Positions 44,225 to 54,578 of a DNA stretch of 64,000 nucleotides are shown piece after piece. Where the stretch lies: NCBI RefSeq assembly GCF_016123485.1, contig NZ_JADCKQ010000003.1, positions 1 to 64,000 of the forward strand, given 5' to 3'. Positions within the stretch are counted from its first letter, which is position 1. Every line of letters starts with the position of its first letter. The position numbers and the translations under genes are program-made. The notes beneath the pieces were generated by a model. It was not told the origin of the DNA, ran no database searches, and was given only the letters and a program-made list of their open reading frames with translations. This DNA comes from Halocynthiibacter styelae (GTDB lineage: Bacteria; Pseudomonadota; Alphaproteobacteria; Rhodobacterales; Rhodobacteraceae).

Positions 44225-45820
44225 TTACCCAATCGCGACTGCTTTCACATCGTCGTCGATGTAAGCTTCGTATTGCGCGAAGTTGTCGGCGAACATGGAA
44301 ACCAGTTTCGCGGCCTGACGGTCATAGCTTTCCGGGTTGTCCCAGGTGCGGCGCGGGTTCAGCAGAAGATCTGCAACGCCAGGTACGGATACAGGCACTT
44401 CAAAGCCAAAGTTCTCGTCGTTGCGGAATTCCGCATCCGCCAGGGATCCGTCCAGTGCCGCTGTCAGCAGCGCGCGGGTTGCGCGGATTGGCATGCGGGA
44501 ACCGGTGCCATATGCGCCGCCGGTCCAGCCGGTGTTGACCAGCCAGCAGGTTGCACCATGGGTGGCGATTTTTTCACGCAACAGGTTGCCATACACTTCC
44601 GGACGACGGGGCATGAAAGGTGCGCCGAAGCAGGTAGAGAATGTGGGCTCTGGCTCGGTCACGCCTTTTTCTGTGCCAGCCACTTTGGACGTGAAGCCAG
44701 ACAGGAAGTGATACATCGCCTGCGCAGGTGTCAGACGTGCGATCGGAGGCAGAACACCAAATGCGTCACAGGTCAGCATGATGATGTTTTTCGGGTGACC
44801 CCCCAGAGAGTTTTCAGACGCGTTTGAGATATAGTGCAGCGGGTAAGCGCAACGCATGTTGGCTGTCAGGCTGTCATCATCAAAGTCCAGTTCGCGGGTC
44901 TCTTTGTCCCAGACCATGTTTTCAATCACGGTGCCGAACTTGGACGTGGTTGCGTAGATCTCTGGCTCTGCCTCGGCGGACAGGTTGATGGTCTTGGCGT
45001 AGCAGCCGCCTTCAAAGTTGAAGATGCCCTTGTCGGACCAGCCGTGTTCATCGTCACCGATCAGCACGCGTTCAGGATCTGCGGAGAGGGTGGTTTTACC
45101 GGTGCCGGAAAGACCAAAGAAGACCGCACTATCAACCGGGTTGCCCTTGGCGTGGTTCGCGGAACAATGCATTGGCATGATGCCTTTGCCGGGCAGCAGG
45201 TAGTTCAGCAGAGAGAAAACAGATTTTTTGTTTTCACCAGCATATTCGGTGCCGCCGATCAGGATGGTCTTCTTGTCGAAGTTCAGCGCGATCACAGTTT
45301 CGGAACGACAGCCGTGTTTCGCCGGATCAGCCTGGAAGCTTGGGCAGTTGATGACGGTGAATTCAGGTGCGAATTCATCCAGCTCTTCCGCATCCGGACG
45401 ACGCAGCAGGTGACGGATGAACAGGCCATGCCATGCAAATTCAGTGACCATACGCACGTCCAGACGGTTTGCCGGGTCGGCACCGCCAAAAAGATCCTGT
45501 ACGTAGTAATCTTTGCCTTTCATGTGCTCCAGCATGTCAGCATGCAGCGCATCAAAGGCGTCAGGCGTCATCGGGGCGTTGTTTTCCCACCAGATGGTGT
45601 CTTCCACGGAAGGCGTGCGAACAACAAATTTATCTTTCGGAGAACGACCGGTGTGTTTTCCGGTTTCAACCAGGAAGGTGCCGCCATTGCCAAGGTGGCC
45701 TTCGCCACGGCCAAGAGCAGCTTCTACCAGTGCGGCTTCGTTCAGGTTGTAATAGACGTTCCCCAGTCCTGAGATGCCCTGATCTTCAAGTTTGCAGTTA
45801 GGGTTGACGCGTCCTGTCAT
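44225..45820 (-). CDS. pckA: Phosphoenolpyruvate carboxykinase (ATP)
   Basis: A 531-residue gluconeogenic enzyme converting oxaloacetate and ATP to PEP and CO2. The kinase loop [11 protein letters not shown] (about 237-247) and [20 protein letters not shown] are family hallmarks. Single gene, divergent from chvI, an arrangement known from rhizobia, where ChvI influences pckA. Confidence 0.97.
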   Translation of the reverse strand: MTGRVNPNCKLEDQGISGLGNVYYNLNEAALVEAALGRGEGHLGNGGTFLVETGKHTGRSPKDKFVVRTPSVEDTIWWENNAPMTPDAFDALHADMLEHMKGKDYYVQDLFGGADPANRLDVRMVTEFAWHGLFIRHLLRRPDAEELDEFAPEFTVINCPSFQADPAKHGCRSETVIALNFDKKTILIGGTEYAGENKKSVFSLLNYLLPGKGIMPMHCSANHAKGNPVDSAVFFGLSGTGKTTLSADPERVLIGDDEHGWSDKGIFNFEGGCYAKTINLSAEAEPEIYATTSKFGTVIENMVWDKETRELDFDDDSLTANMRCAYPLHYISNASENSLGGHPKNIIMLTCDAFGVLPPIARLTPAQAMYHFLSGFTSKVAGTEKGVTEPEPTFSTCFGAPFMPRRPEVYGNLLREKIATHGATCWLVNTGWTGGAYGTGSRMPIRATRALLTAALDGSLADAEFRNDENFGFEVPVSVPGVADLLLNPRRTWDNPESYDRQAAKLVSMFADNFAQYEAYIDDDVKAVAIG

Positions 45821-46180
45821 TGGTATGCTCCTGTGTCCGGCTTGCGGAGGAATTACAAAAACCGCCCCAAATGGCGGCCGACCCTGCGGTGAGTCGCGAT
45901 CTTCTTAACATGGGGGAAATTGGGGTGAACAGGCAGCTGACCCATAGTTAGCGCAATCAAATGACATATTTGTAAATGAAATTTCGGTGATGTTGCAGAA
46001 ATCCCGTAAATGAAGCAAAATCCGCAAGAGGCGGCCGGGTTGGCAGCAGATTAACGAATGTTATGGGTTTTGGTGATATTCTGTCGTGTAAACGACGGGT
46101 GATTCGCAATTAACGGTTGATTCCCGGTGTCGAACCGGGAAAATGTTCAAAAATCTAAGGCGAAAGCAAAAGGAAGCCCG
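45821..46180. promoter_or_regulatory. Divergent pckA/chvI control region
   Basis: About 360 bases without a gene. It contains the pckA leader with GGCGGAG-like purine stretch, a GTAAATGAA direct repeat (45974 and about 46005), a small inverted repeat GTCGT-GTAA-ACGAC near 46083, and a hairpin at 46121-46141 in the chvI leader. No structured RNA family recognised. Confidence 0.55.
46121..46141 (+). promoter_or_regulatory. Hairpin in the chvI leader
   Basis: TTCCCGGT (46121-46128) and ACCGGGAA (46134-46141) pair perfectly around GTCGA, 40 bases before the chvI start. It has no uridine tract. It might stabilise the mRNA or be a protein site. Confidence 0.45.
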
Positions 46181-46882
46181 ATGTCCCGAATCGCGCTGGT
46201 TGATGACGACAGAAATATCCTGACGTCAGTATCTATTACTCTGGAAGCGGAAGGTTTCGAGGTTGAAACCTATAATGACGGTCAGTCCGCTTTGGATGCG
46301 TTTACCAAACGGATGCCCGATCTTGCGGTGCTTGATATTAAAATGCCCCGTATGGATGGCATGGATCTGTTGCAGCGCCTGCGCCCGAAAACGCAGATTC
46401 CTATTATTTTTCTGACATCCAAAGATGATGAAATTGATGAAGTCCTGGGCTTGCGTATGGGCGCGGATGACTATGTGAAAAAACCGTTTTCGCAACGCCT
46501 TCTGGTTGAACGCATCCGGTCGCTGCTGCGCCGTCAGGAAGCTTTGGAAACCAATGAAGTTGCGGTTGAAGAAGATCAGAAAGTCATGCAACGCGGGAAC
46601 CTTTCCATGGATCCCCTGCGTCATGCGGTGATCTGGAAGGGCAAAGATGTATCCCTGACCGTGACAGAATTTCTGCTTCTGCAATCTCTGGCACAGCGCC
46701 CGGGTTTTGTGAAAAGCCGCGATCAGCTGATGGATGTGGCTTATGATGATCAGGTCTATGTGGATGACCGGACCATCGACAGTCACATCAAACGACTGCG
46801 GAAAAAAATGCGCATGGTGGATGATAGCTTCTCTGCGATCGAAACTTTGTACGGTATCGGCTATCGTTACAACGAAGAGTGA
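46181..46882 (+). CDS. chvI: Response regulator ChvI
   Basis: A 233-residue OmpR-family regulator. Receiver: acidic triad DDD (8-10), phospho-acceptor D52 in [12 protein letters not shown] and KKP ([11 protein letters not shown]). The winged-helix DNA-binding domain is in the C-terminal third ([16 protein letters not shown]). The ATG at 46181 has AAAAGGAAG upstream. Partner of ChvG; in rhizobia this pair governs acid/host adaptation, exopolysaccharide and central carbon genes. Confidence 0.93.
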   Translation: MSRIALVDDDRNILTSVSITLEAEGFEVETYNDGQSALDAFTKRMPDLAVLDIKMPRMDGMDLLQRLRPKTQIPIIFLTSKDDEIDEVLGLRMGADDYVKKPFSQRLLVERIRSLLRRQEALETNEVAVEEDQKVMQRGNLSMDPLRHAVIWKGKDVSLTVTEFLLLQSLAQRPGFVKSRDQLMDVAYDDQVYVDDRTIDSHIKRLRKKMRMVDDSFSAIETLYGIGYRYNEE

Positions 46883-46919
46883 CGATACGGATGCGCAGCA
46901 ATCAGCCCGGAGCTGATCT

Positions 46920-48668
46920 ATGACTATACCTTCCGGTGATAAAGCCCCGGGGGACCCTCAGGCACACCAACCAGGTGTTGTCCTTGGGGAGGACTGGGTT
47001 GCTGCAGACGGATCTGTTGACGCAGAAACCCTGAGCCGGCGAAACCGGGGCGGGATTGTGTCTCTGAACCGGTCGCCGCTTGCCCGCAAAATCATCACGT
47101 TTAATCTGCTGGCGCTGATTTTTCTGGTGGCGGGTGTTCTGTTCCTGAACCCATTCCGGGACAGTCTGGTGCTTCAGCGTGAAGTCGGGCTTCAGGCGGA
47201 AGCAGAACTGATTGCGGATGTATTTGAAGCACAGCTGCGCTTTGAAAATGCCCGAAGACCGGCAGGGCTGAATGCCCGGGGGATAGACACGTTCTTTGAC
47301 GCGGGGATCGTTTCCGATACGCTTGCGGGGCTGGAACTGCCCCCCGGGGTTGAAACTTTTGTTTTCTCTCCGGATGGAGATTATCTGGGGTCAGCCCGGG
47401 GCCACAGCCGGAATTCGCTGGTGCCCGGATCCGGGGGCGGTGATCGTGCGACTCTGATCACTGATTTTCTGAACTCGATCTGGGATGTGATTTCTGGTGT
47501 CCTGGCGCCTGAGATGCCGGAAGATACCCACAGTGCCCGTGATCGCGCGCAACAACTGATCGACCAGACACTGATTGCAGGCGCTATGAGCCGGACCTGG
47601 CGCAATGCGCATGAAGGCACCAGTTTCGCGGTCTCAACACCGGTCATGGCGCAGGGGCGGGTGGCTTCGGTGCTCGCCGTTCTGAGTGCTGCTGGCGAAA
47701 TTGATGAACTGGTGCGACAGGAACGCGAACAGGTGTTGCAGATCTTTGTGATTGCGATCCTTGTTTCGATCGTACTGTCACTTGTGCTGGCCTCTACTAT
47801 GGCGAACCCGCTGTCCGATCTGGCTGCGGCTGCCGAACTGGGGCGGGATGAGAAAGCCCGCAAGATTAACCCGGGTCGTATCCGGATCCCGGATCTGACG
47901 GCGCGACCAGATGAAATCGGGCGTTTGTCGGGTGCGTTGCGGGGCATGGTTGCCGCACTGTATGACCGGATTGACGCCAACGAACAATTTGCCGCTGACG
48001 TTGCGCATGAAATTAAGAACCCGCTGGCATCGCTGCGATCCGCGATCGGGACGTTGCGGGTGGCGAAGAAGGATGAACATCGGGACCGTCTGCATGATGT
48101 GATCGAACATGATGTGCGGCGCCTGGATCGTCTTGTCAGTGATATTTCAAATGCTTCGCGTCTTGACAGTGAGCTGGTCAAGGAAGACGAACAGGAATTC
48201 AATCTTCTCAAGATGCTGAAAAACCTGACAGACTATCTGGCCGGTGAAGCGGAACGCAAAGGGGTTGAATTTATTGCGGATCTTCCGCGCGAGAATATCG
48301 TTTTCCACGGGCTTGAGGCCCGGCTGGCCCAGGTTTTTGTCAATCTGATCACCAACGCGATTTCTTTCTGCGAAGACGGTGATGCTATTCGTGTCTGGGT
48401 GCGGCGTCGGGATAACCGTATTCTTGTGGTGGTTGAAGACACCGGTCCGGGCATCCCCGATGGGGCCTTGCAGAAGATTTTTAACCGGTTTTACTCTGAA
48501 CGCCCTGAAAGGCAGTTTGGTAACAATTCCGGGTTGGGGCTGGCAATTTCCAAACAGATCGTCGAAGCTCATGGGGGCGTGATCTGGGCGGAAAACATTC
48601 GCCCGACTGAGGCTGACTTAATGTCCGAACCTCTTGGGGCGCGCTTTGTTGTTGGTTTGCCTGTTTAA
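46920..48668 (+). CDS. chvG: Sensor histidine kinase ChvG
   Basis: A 582-residue inner-membrane kinase. Membrane segments near residues 58-78 (IITFNLLALIFLVAGVLFL) and 275-295 flank a periplasmic sensor domain of about 200 residues; HAMP follows, then the phospho-accepting H363 in VAHEIKNPLASLRSAIG, and HATPase motifs VEDTGPGIPDGAL and GNNSGLGLAISK. Phosphorylates ChvI. Followed by hprK after 11 bases, so carbon-status genes belong to the same transcript. Confidence 0.93.
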   Translation: MTIPSGDKAPGDPQAHQPGVVLGEDWVAADGSVDAETLSRRNRGGIVSLNRSPLARKIITFNLLALIFLVAGVLFLNPFRDSLVLQREVGLQAEAELIADVFEAQLRFENARRPAGLNARGIDTFFDAGIVSDTLAGLELPPGVETFVFSPDGDYLGSARGHSRNSLVPGSGGGDRATLITDFLNSIWDVISGVLAPEMPEDTHSARDRAQQLIDQTLIAGAMSRTWRNAHEGTSFAVSTPVMAQGRVASVLAVLSAAGEIDELVRQEREQVLQIFVIAILVSIVLSLVLASTMANPLSDLAAAAELGRDEKARKINPGRIRIPDLTARPDEIGRLSGALRGMVAALYDRIDANEQFAADVAHEIKNPLASLRSAIGTLRVAKKDEHRDRLHDVIEHDVRRLDRLVSDISNASRLDSELVKEDEQEFNLLKMLKNLTDYLAGEAERKGVEFIADLPRENIVFHGLEARLAQVFVNLITNAISFCEDGDAIRVWVRRRDNRILVVVEDTGPGIPDGALQKIFNRFYSERPERQFGNNSGLGLAISKQIVEAHGGVIWAENIRPTEADLMSEPLGARFVVGLPV

Positions 48669-48679
48669 GAGGAAAGGTG

Positions 48680-49132
48680 ATGTCAGTGAAGGAAGTCAGG
48701 ACATCACCGGAAATATCCAAAACGTTACACGCAACGGCGGTGGCCCTGAATGGCAAAGCTGTTTTGATCCTCGGGCGATCTGGCAGCGGTAAATCCGGGT
48801 TTGCATTGCAACTGATGGCCTGCGGCGCGCTTCTGGTTGCGGACGATCGTGTGCATATAACGAAACAGGATCAGTTCCTTCAGGCCCATGCGCCCGACAC
48901 CCTGCCGGGGCATGTCGAGGCACGCGGGGTGGGCATTCTGAAAGCTGATTATGTGCAAAGCGCTGAAATCGTGCTGGTTGTTGATCTTGAGACTGCCGAA
49001 AAGGACCGCTTGCCGGTCCCTCGCAGTTGCAGCATTCTTGGGGTGAACCTCCCTGTAGTTCGCCGCGTGGATGCCCCGTATTTTCCCGCAGCAATACTGC
49101 AGTTTCTGAAAAGCGGACGAGCAGAGCTATGA
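48680..49132 (+). CDS. hprK: HPr kinase/phosphorylase, short alphaproteobacterial form
   Basis: About 150 residues, only the C-terminal kinase domain of the longer Gram-positive enzyme. Walker A is GRSGSGKS (32-39), followed by LVADDRVHI and [11 protein letters not shown], the HprK signature. It phosphorylates a serine of HPr; the HPr in this cluster retains S46. Its end overlaps rapZ by four bases. I chose the ATG at 48680 over the GTG at 48677. Confidence 0.92.
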   Translation: MSVKEVRTSPEISKTLHATAVALNGKAVLILGRSGSGKSGFALQLMACGALLVADDRVHITKQDQFLQAHAPDTLPGHVEARGVGILKADYVQSAEIVLVVDLETAEKDRLPVPRSCSILGVNLPVVRRVDAPYFPAAILQFLKSGRAEL

Positions 49133-50055
49133 CGGATGACACAATGCAGATGCCTGCAGATACGGGCCAGCGGCTTGTCCTGGTGACAGGCCCATCCGGT
49201 GCAGGACGTTCAACCGCGATTAATGTGCTGGAAGATATCGGGTTTGAAGCCATTGATAACCTGCCTCTGACGCTTTTGCCGCGGCTTCTGGACGGCCCCC
49301 CGCTTGATCAGCCCTTGGCGCTGGGCATTGATGCCCGCAACCGTGACTTTTCCACCGATGCATTGCTGGATGTTCTGGAACATTTACGGCAGCGCGCAGG
49401 CATCAAAGCGCAGACCCTGTTTCTGGATTGCCGCGATGATGTGCTGTTGCGCCGTTTCTCAGAAACCCGCCGCCGTCATCCCCTGGCCCCGGCCGAAGAT
49501 CCGGCGCTGGGCATTCAGCGGGAAAATGATCTATTGGTGCCGATTCGTGCCCGTGCCGATATTCTGATCGAAACCTCTGAACTGACCCCGCATGAGTTGC
49601 GGGCTGAAGTTGAACACTGGTTTGCCCCGGATACCAGCCAACGCCTTGCGGTCAGCATCCACAGTTTTTCCTATAAACGCGGTGTGCCGCGTGGGGTGGA
49701 TATGATTTTTGACTGCCGTTTCCTGCGCAATCCCTATTGGGAACCTGCTTTGCGGGGCATGAATGGGCAGCATCGTGAGGTGGCTGAATATGTTGCGCAG
49801 GACACACGCTTTACAGAGTTCTTTGACAAAGTCACCGATTTGTCGCAAATGCTGCTGCCAGCCTATATCGAAGAAGGTAAGGCACATTTGTCTATCGGGT
49901 TTGGCTGCACGGGTGGTCAGCACAGATCTGTAACGGTCGCGGAAAAGCTTGCAGCGACGTTAAGGCAGAACGGGTGGTCAGCATCGCTGCGCCACCGGGA
50001 ACTGGAACGCAAAGCCAAAGGCGAAAGCCCGAGCGAAGTGGGGAAACGGAATTGA
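49129..50055 (+). CDS. rapZ: RNase adapter/nucleotide-binding protein RapZ
   Basis: About 308 residues from the ATG at 49129, overlapping hprK by four bases. Walker A is [39 protein letters not shown] and [19 protein letters not shown] are RapZ (YvcJ) motifs. In E. coli it guides RNase E to GlmZ to adjust amino-sugar synthesis; the role in this order is less clear. A frame-open upstream ATG lies inside hprK and is not used. Confidence 0.93.
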   Translation: MTDDTMQMPADTGQRLVLVTGPSGAGRSTAINVLEDIGFEAIDNLPLTLLPRLLDGPPLDQPLALGIDARNRDFSTDALLDVLEHLRQRAGIKAQTLFLDCRDDVLLRRFSETRRRHPLAPAEDPALGIQRENDLLVPIRARADILIETSELTPHELRAEVEHWFAPDTSQRLAVSIHSFSYKRGVPRGVDMIFDCRFLRNPYWEPALRGMNGQHREVAEYVAQDTRFTEFFDKVTDLSQMLLPAYIEEGKAHLSIGFGCTGGQHRSVTVAEKLAATLRQNGWSASLRHRELERKAKGESPSEVGKRN

Positions 50056-50447
50056 TCGGGATTGTGATTGTCGCGCATGGTGGGCTTGCGGGTGAGTATC
50101 TGAAGGCCGTGGAACATGTCGTTGGTGTTCAGTCCGGAATGCGTGCGATTGCGATTGAGTATGATCATGACCGCGACAGCAAGCGTGCGGAAATCTGTGC
50201 CGCTGCGGATGCGGTTGATGCTGGTGACGGGGTGGCAATTGTCGTTGATATGTTCGGGGGGTCGCCCTCAAACCTGTCGCTGCCGGCCTGCTGCAATGAT
50301 GACCGCAAAGTGCTTTATGGCGTAAACCTTCCGATGCTGCTAAAGCTGGCGAAATCCCGGTCCCGTCCGTTTGATGTGGCGATTGACAATGCGTTGCAGG
50401 CGGGGCGGAAGTATATAAATTGTTGCGACGGCATGCGTGCAGGGTAA
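50052..50447 (+). CDS. PTS EIIA-Man-type protein
   Basis: About 131 residues with TTG start overlapping the rapZ stop (TTGA). The phospho-acceptor candidate is H9 in [35 protein letters not shown] is the second family motif. No sugar permease is nearby, so it probably serves a regulatory PTS phosphorelay with HPr. EI is not in the window. Confidence 0.9.
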   Translation: MIGIVIVAHGGLAGEYLKAVEHVVGVQSGMRAIAIEYDHDRDSKRAEICAAADAVDAGDGVAIVVDMFGGSPSNLSLPACCNDDRKVLYGVNLPMLLKLAKSRSRPFDVAIDNALQAGRKYINCCDGMRAG

Positions 50448-50453
50448 GTAAAA

Positions 50454-50723
50454 ATGGCAATCAGAACACTGAACATTATTAACGAAAAAGGGCTGCATGC
50501 CCGTGCCTCTGCCAAACTGGTGGAAGTTGTGGAAGCCCATGAGGCCCGTGCTGAAGTGCGTCGCGATGGTATGGATGCCTCGGGGGACTCTATTATGGGG
50601 CTTTTGATGTTGGCAGCCTCTAAGGGAACCTCTATTGAGGTCGAAACCAGCGGTGATCAGGCAGATGCGCTGCTTGAAGCAATTGACGCGCTGGTTGCCG
50701 ATAAATTCGGCGAAGATTTTTAA
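50454..50723 (+). CDS. ptsH: Phosphocarrier protein HPr
   Basis: An 89-residue HPr. H15 in NEKGLHARASAKL is the PEP-dependent site and S46 in SGDSIMGLLMLAAS the HprK target. Six bases after the EIIA gene. Works with EIIA-Man and HprK as a carbon/energy sensor next to ChvG-ChvI. Confidence 0.95.
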   Translation: MAIRTLNIINEKGLHARASAKLVEVVEAHEARAEVRRDGMDASGDSIMGLLMLAASKGTSIEVETSGDQADALLEAIDALVADKFGEDF

Positions 50724-50760
50724 TACAGCCCTTTTGGGCACAAATGAAGCGGATGGCGTC

Positions 50761-51648
50761 TTGACTGAGAATACCTCCAATACCCCCGATCAGCAGAATG
50801 CCAATCCTGTTATTGACCGCAATGTCGATCCTTATGACGGACGTCGCCTGTCTTATGCCAACACATTCACCAACCCGTGGAAGGTCACGACCATCCGGGT
50901 GCTCGAATGGCTGACAGGCAAGGCGCTTTTGCTGTTTAAGATCCGTAAATTTGAGAAAAGCGGCGTGCCTTTCGGGCATCCGTTCTTCACCAAAGGCCTG
51001 AAAGCGATGGGGATTGAGATCCTCACCCCGCAGGAACAGCGCGACCAGATCCCAAAGACAGGCCCGCTGATCGTTGTGGCGAACCACCCGGGCGGTCTTG
51101 TGGATGGTCTGATTGCGGCTGAACTGATTGGTCAGGTGCGCACGGATTATAAGATCCTGACGCGTTCCCTGCTGACGGGTGTGGCTGAGATTGAACATTT
51201 CATGCTGCCTGTTGCTTTCCCACATGAGGAAGACAGCAACCGTAAGAATCTGAACATGCGCAAAGAAGCGATGAAGCACCTGAAGGACGACGGGGTGATT
51301 ATCCTTTTCCCGGCGGGTCAGGTGGCAGCGTCTGAAACCTGGTTTGGTGAAGCGATCGAAGCTGAATGGAACCCATTCACCGCCAAGATGATTGAGCGTT
51401 CCGGTGCAACCGTGCTGCCGATCTATTTTCCGGGCCAGAACTCCCGTGCGTATCAGATTGCAAACCAGGTGTCCGCAACCCTGCGCCAGGGCCTGCTGTT
51501 GCATGAGATCAAATACGCGCTGAACAAACCGCAGAAACCGGTAATCGGTCAGCCCCTGTCACAGGATGATCTGAAAGAACACTACAGCAATTCCCGCGGC
51601 TTCATGACCTGGCTGCGCCAGAAAGTGCTGGATCTGCGCGAGAAGTGA
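50761..51648 (+). CDS. Lysophospholipid acyltransferase family protein (PlsC-like)
   Basis: About 295 residues. The catalytic motif is NHPGGLVDG, the NHP-x-G-x-x-D-G form with five residues between His and Asp, seen in the hemolysin/OlsA-like branch rather than the H-x4-D of PlsC. VIILFPAGQVAASETWFG supplies the second motif. No clear membrane segment. The TTG at 50761 is my choice; the start is not certain, as the frame is open into ptsH. Last gene of the chvI-ptsH run, with a terminator behind. Confidence 0.82.
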   Translation: MTENTSNTPDQQNANPVIDRNVDPYDGRRLSYANTFTNPWKVTTIRVLEWLTGKALLLFKIRKFEKSGVPFGHPFFTKGLKAMGIEILTPQEQRDQIPKTGPLIVVANHPGGLVDGLIAAELIGQVRTDYKILTRSLLTGVAEIEHFMLPVAFPHEEDSNRKNLNMRKEAMKHLKDDGVIILFPAGQVAASETWFGEAIEAEWNPFTAKMIERSGATVLPIYFPGQNSRAYQIANQVSATLRQGLLLHEIKYALNKPQKPVIGQPLSQDDLKEHYSNSRGFMTWLRQKVLDLREK

Positions 51649-51669
51649 TCAGCTGATCCATAAAGAAAG

Positions 51670-51690
51670 AAGCCCGGCAATGCCGGGCTT
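51670..51690. terminator. Bidirectional terminator
   Basis: AAGCCCGGCA-A-TGCCGGGCTT followed by TTCTG on the plus strand and, on the other side, TAAAGAAAG (a uridine-rich tail in reverse). Lies between the convergent acyltransferase and hydroxybutyryl-CoA dehydrogenase genes. Confidence 0.88.
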
Positions 51691-51705
51691 TTCTGTATCT
51701 GTGGA

Positions 51706-52581
51706 TTACCGTGTCGGGACGGGTGTTTCACCGCGATAGTCATAAAAACCACGCCCGGTTTTGCGGCCCAGCCAGCCGGCTTCGACATATTTGGTCAGCA
51801 GCGGGCAGGGGCGGTATTTGGTGTCGGCCAGGCCATCATGCAGCACGTTCATAATCGCAAGGCATGTGTCCAGACCAATGAAATCCGCAAGTTCCAGCGG
51901 GCCCATCGGGTGGTTGGTGCCAAGCTTCATCGCACTGTCGATTGATGACACGTTGCCCACACCTTCATACAGCGTATAAACGGCCTCGTTGATCATCGGC
52001 ATCAGGATGCGGTTCACGATGAAAGCTGGGAAATCTTCGGCGCTAGCGGCGGTTTTCCCCAGTTTTTCCACAACGGCCAGCAGGGCTTTGTAGGTTGGTT
52101 CATCCGTGGCGATGCCGCGGATCAGTTCCACCAGCTGCATCACGGGCACCGGGTTCATGAAGTGGAAGCCCATGAATTTTTCCGGGCGGTCCGTACCGGA
52201 TGCCAGGCGCGTGATGGAAATAGACGAGGTGTTTGAGGTCAGGATTGTCTCTGGCTTCAGATGCGGGACGAGTTCCTTAAAAATCGAAACTTTAATTTCT
52301 TCTCGTTCTGTCGCGGCCTCGATCACCAGATCGGTCTGACCCAGTTCAGGCAGACTAAGGGTCGTGGAAATCCGCGCCAGTGCGGCATCACGATCGGCCT
52401 GAGAAACCTTGTCGCGGCTGACCTGGCGGTCAATGTTTTTGGTGATCCGGGTGATCGCAGCAGTCAGGTTATCCTCAGAGATGTCATTAATCACAACATC
52501 ATAGCCCGCCAGTGCAAACACATGCGCAATGCCATTGCCCATCTGACCTGCGCCAATAACACCAACCGACTGAATATCCAT
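51706..52581 (-). CDS. 3-hydroxybutyryl-CoA dehydrogenase
   Basis: About 291 residues. NAD(P) motif VGVIGAGQMGNGIAHVFA at the N-terminus, NTSSISITRLA and GFHFMNPVPVMQLVE with the catalytic His, and VNRILMPMINEA. It interconverts acetoacetyl-CoA and 3-hydroxybutyryl-CoA, linking fatty acid, polyhydroxybutyrate and ethylmalonyl-CoA metabolism. ATG at 52581; the frame is open 23 codons more. Confidence 0.94.
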   Translation of the reverse strand: MDIQSVGVIGAGQMGNGIAHVFALAGYDVVINDISEDNLTAAITRITKNIDRQVSRDKVSQADRDAALARISTTLSLPELGQTDLVIEAATEREEIKVSIFKELVPHLKPETILTSNTSSISITRLASGTDRPEKFMGFHFMNPVPVMQLVELIRGIATDEPTYKALLAVVEKLGKTAASAEDFPAFIVNRILMPMINEAVYTLYEGVGNVSSIDSAMKLGTNHPMGPLELADFIGLDTCLAIMNVLHDGLADTKYRPCPLLTKYVEAGWLGRKTGRGFYDYRGETPVPTR

Positions 52582-52766
52582 TCTCTCGCCCTTTCGATCT
52601 GGCCTTACACGACCTGCCAGACCATAGGCCCGCCAGCCGAGGCGGCGCAAGAGGGTGAACGCAGGGTAAAGCGAATTTGTCTAATTTGTCGCTTAGGCAT
52701 TTGGAAACTTTCTGCTGTCAGGAATCAACACGGGTGAATTGAAATAAAAGTGAGGTGGGACTGTTC

Positions 52767-53630
52767 ATGGCCTATGAAAATCTGAGTGAATCCCTGCTGG
52801 ATTATTATCCTTGCCGGTATGGGAAATCGAAACTGCTGTTCCGGGGGCCAAAGCGTAAGCTGGATCAGCCCTATGTCGCCTATCTGGGCGGGACGCAGAC
52901 CTATGGGAAGTTTATTGAAAAACCATATTCCGACATTGTTGAAGAACTAAGTGGCGTGATGTCGGTGAACCTTGGCTGTGTGAACGCCGGGATCGATGTG
53001 TATGCCCATGACCAGGCTGTGATGGATGTCTGCCATAATGCGGAACTGACGGTGGTGCAGGTGCTGGGTGCGCAGAATATGTCGAACCGGTTTTATTCCG
53101 TGCATCCGCGGCGCAATGATCGTTTCGTGCGGGCGTCTACCCTTTTGCAGACGATTTACCGCGAGGTTGATTTCACGGAATTCAATTTCACGCGTCACTT
53201 GCTGACCAGCCTGAAAACCCTGTCGCCGGACCGGTTTGAAATTGTCCGGCGCGAATTGAAAGATGCCTGGGTTGCGCGGATGAAAAACCTTCTGTCGCAG
53301 ATCGAAGGTAAGAAATTATTGGTCTGGCTGTCGGAGTTCACGCCGGAAGATGAAGAGGAAAATATCGAAAGCCAGGGCGATGCGCCTTTGTTTATTGATC
53401 GTGAGATGATCAATGCACTGGATGATCAATATGACGGCTATCTCGAAATTGTGCCACCAGCGGATATGATGTCGGGCGACACGGATGGTATGGTGATTTC
53501 CCCCATGGAAGAACCGACCGCATCCGAACTGATGTCCGTCACCTGTCATCAGGAAGTCGCGCAGGTGATCAGTGATGCGGTTTCGGATCTTCTGCAACAA
53601 AAAGGCCCGCGCAATCGGCGGGCCCTTTAA
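52767..53630 (+). CDS. Unknown protein resembling DUF6473
   Basis: About 287 residues with no signal or membrane segment. The N-terminus YENLSESLLDYYPCRYGKSK and the aromatic YVAYLGGTQTYGKFIEKPY look like the Rhodobacterales DUF6473 family, from memory rather than a search. VVQVLGAQNMSNRFYSVHPR is a likely core. ATG at 52767 with GAGGTGGG upstream; GTG at 52755 is possible. The last codons form the left arm and loop of a terminator. Confidence 0.7.
   Translation: MAYENLSESLLDYYPCRYGKSKLLFRGPKRKLDQPYVAYLGGTQTYGKFIEKPYSDIVEELSGVMSVNLGCVNAGIDVYAHDQAVMDVCHNAELTVVQVLGAQNMSNRFYSVHPRRNDRFVRASTLLQTIYREVDFTEFNFTRHLLTSLKTLSPDRFEIVRRELKDAWVARMKNLLSQIEGKKLLVWLSEFTPEDEEENIESQGDAPLFIDREMINALDDQYDGYLEIVPPADMMSGDTDGMVISPMEEPTASELMSVTCHQEVAQVISDAVSDLLQQKGPRNRRAL
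53601..53628. terminator. Terminator hairpin overlapping the end of the DUF6473-like gene
   Basis: AAAGGCCCGC and GCGGGCC(C)TTT pair around GCAATCG, with TTTAAAATT after it. The stem lies inside the last codons, the stop codon being at its right edge. Also usable for the convergent etfA. Confidence 0.75.
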
Positions 53631-53651
53631 AATTCTCAGATCAGCGTTGTA

Positions 53652-54578
53652 TCAGAGCTTTTCAGTCAGCTCTGGTACGGCTGCGAACAGGTCAGCGACC
53701 AGACCGTAATCAGCAACCTGGAAGATCGGTGCTTCTTCGTCTTTGTTGATCGCAACGATGATCTTAGAGTCTTTCATACCAGCAAGGTGCTGGATGGCGC
53801 CGGAAATACCGATCGCGACATACAGATCAGGTGCAACCACTTTACCGGTCTGACCAACCTGCCAGTCGTTCGGTGCATAGCCGGAGTCAACCGCAGCGCG
53901 AGATGCGCCAACAGCCGCATTCAGTTTGTCTGCCAGTTTCTCGATCAGGGCAAAGTCTTCTTCGGAACCAACGCCACGACCACCGGACACAACAACACCC
54001 GCAGATGTCAGTTCTGGACGATCAGATTCTGCAACCTTGTCTTCAACCCACTCAGAAAGGCCGGCGTTGCCAGCTGCCGCAACAGCTTCAACAGCGGCGG
54101 AACCGCCTTCGCCAGCTGCGTCGAATGTAGAAGTACGTACAGAAACGATTTTCTTCGCATCAGAAGACTTCACAGTCTGGATCGCGTTACCAGCGTAGAT
54201 CGGGCGCTCAAATGTGTTTGCGTCAACGACGGCAGACACATCAGAGATCACCATCACATCCAGCAGAGCCGCAGCACGTGGCAGGATGTTTTTCGCACTG
54301 GAGGTCGCAGGCGCTACGATGTGCTCATAGTCGCCAGCCAGGGAGACCAGCAGATCTGCCATTGGTTCAGCCAGACCGTTGCCATAAGCAGCGTCATCTG
54401 CGCAGAGAACCTTGGAAACACCGTCCAGTTTCGCCGCTGCTTCCGCAGCACCGCCACAGCCTGCGCCAGCGCAGAGAACAGTAACATCACCCATGGCTTT
54501 CGCCGCGGTCAGAGCTTTTGCAGTTGCATCAACGGAGAGTTCGCCACCAGCAACTTCAGCCAAAAGAAGTACAGCCAT
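53652..54578 (-). CDS. etfA: Electron transfer flavoprotein alpha subunit
   Basis: A 308-residue FAD-binding ETF subunit. [20 protein letters not shown] and the C-terminal [20 protein letters not shown] are family hallmarks. Accepts electrons from acyl-CoA dehydrogenases such as the mcd product and passes them to ETF-ubiquinone oxidoreductase. Start overlaps the etfB stop by one base. Confidence 0.97.
   Translation of the reverse strand: MAVLLLAEVAGGELSVDATAKALTAAKAMGDVTVLCAGAGCGGAAEAAAKLDGVSKVLCADDAAYGNGLAEPMADLLVSLAGDYEHIVAPATSSAKNILPRAAALLDVMVISDVSAVVDANTFERPIYAGNAIQTVKSSDAKKIVSVRTSTFDAAGEGGSAAVEAVAAAGNAGLSEWVEDKVAESDRPELTSAGVVVSGGRGVGSEEDFALIEKLADKLNAAVGASRAAVDSGYAPNDWQVGQTGKVVAPDLYVAIGISGAIQHLAGMKDSKIIVAINKDEEAPIFQVADYGLVADLFAAVPELTEKL

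Noticed and set aside
44834-45772. A 312-codon plus-strand frame opposite pckA
   Set aside because: Shadow of pckA; composition unlike a protein.
46121-46141. GTGTCGAACCGG near chvI as a possible tRNA T-arm
   Set aside because: Only a single 8-base hairpin; no acceptor stem, D-arm or anticodon arm around it.
52674-52690. AATTTGTC direct repeat before the DUF6473-like gene
   Set aside because: Only two copies of eight bases; no support for a function.
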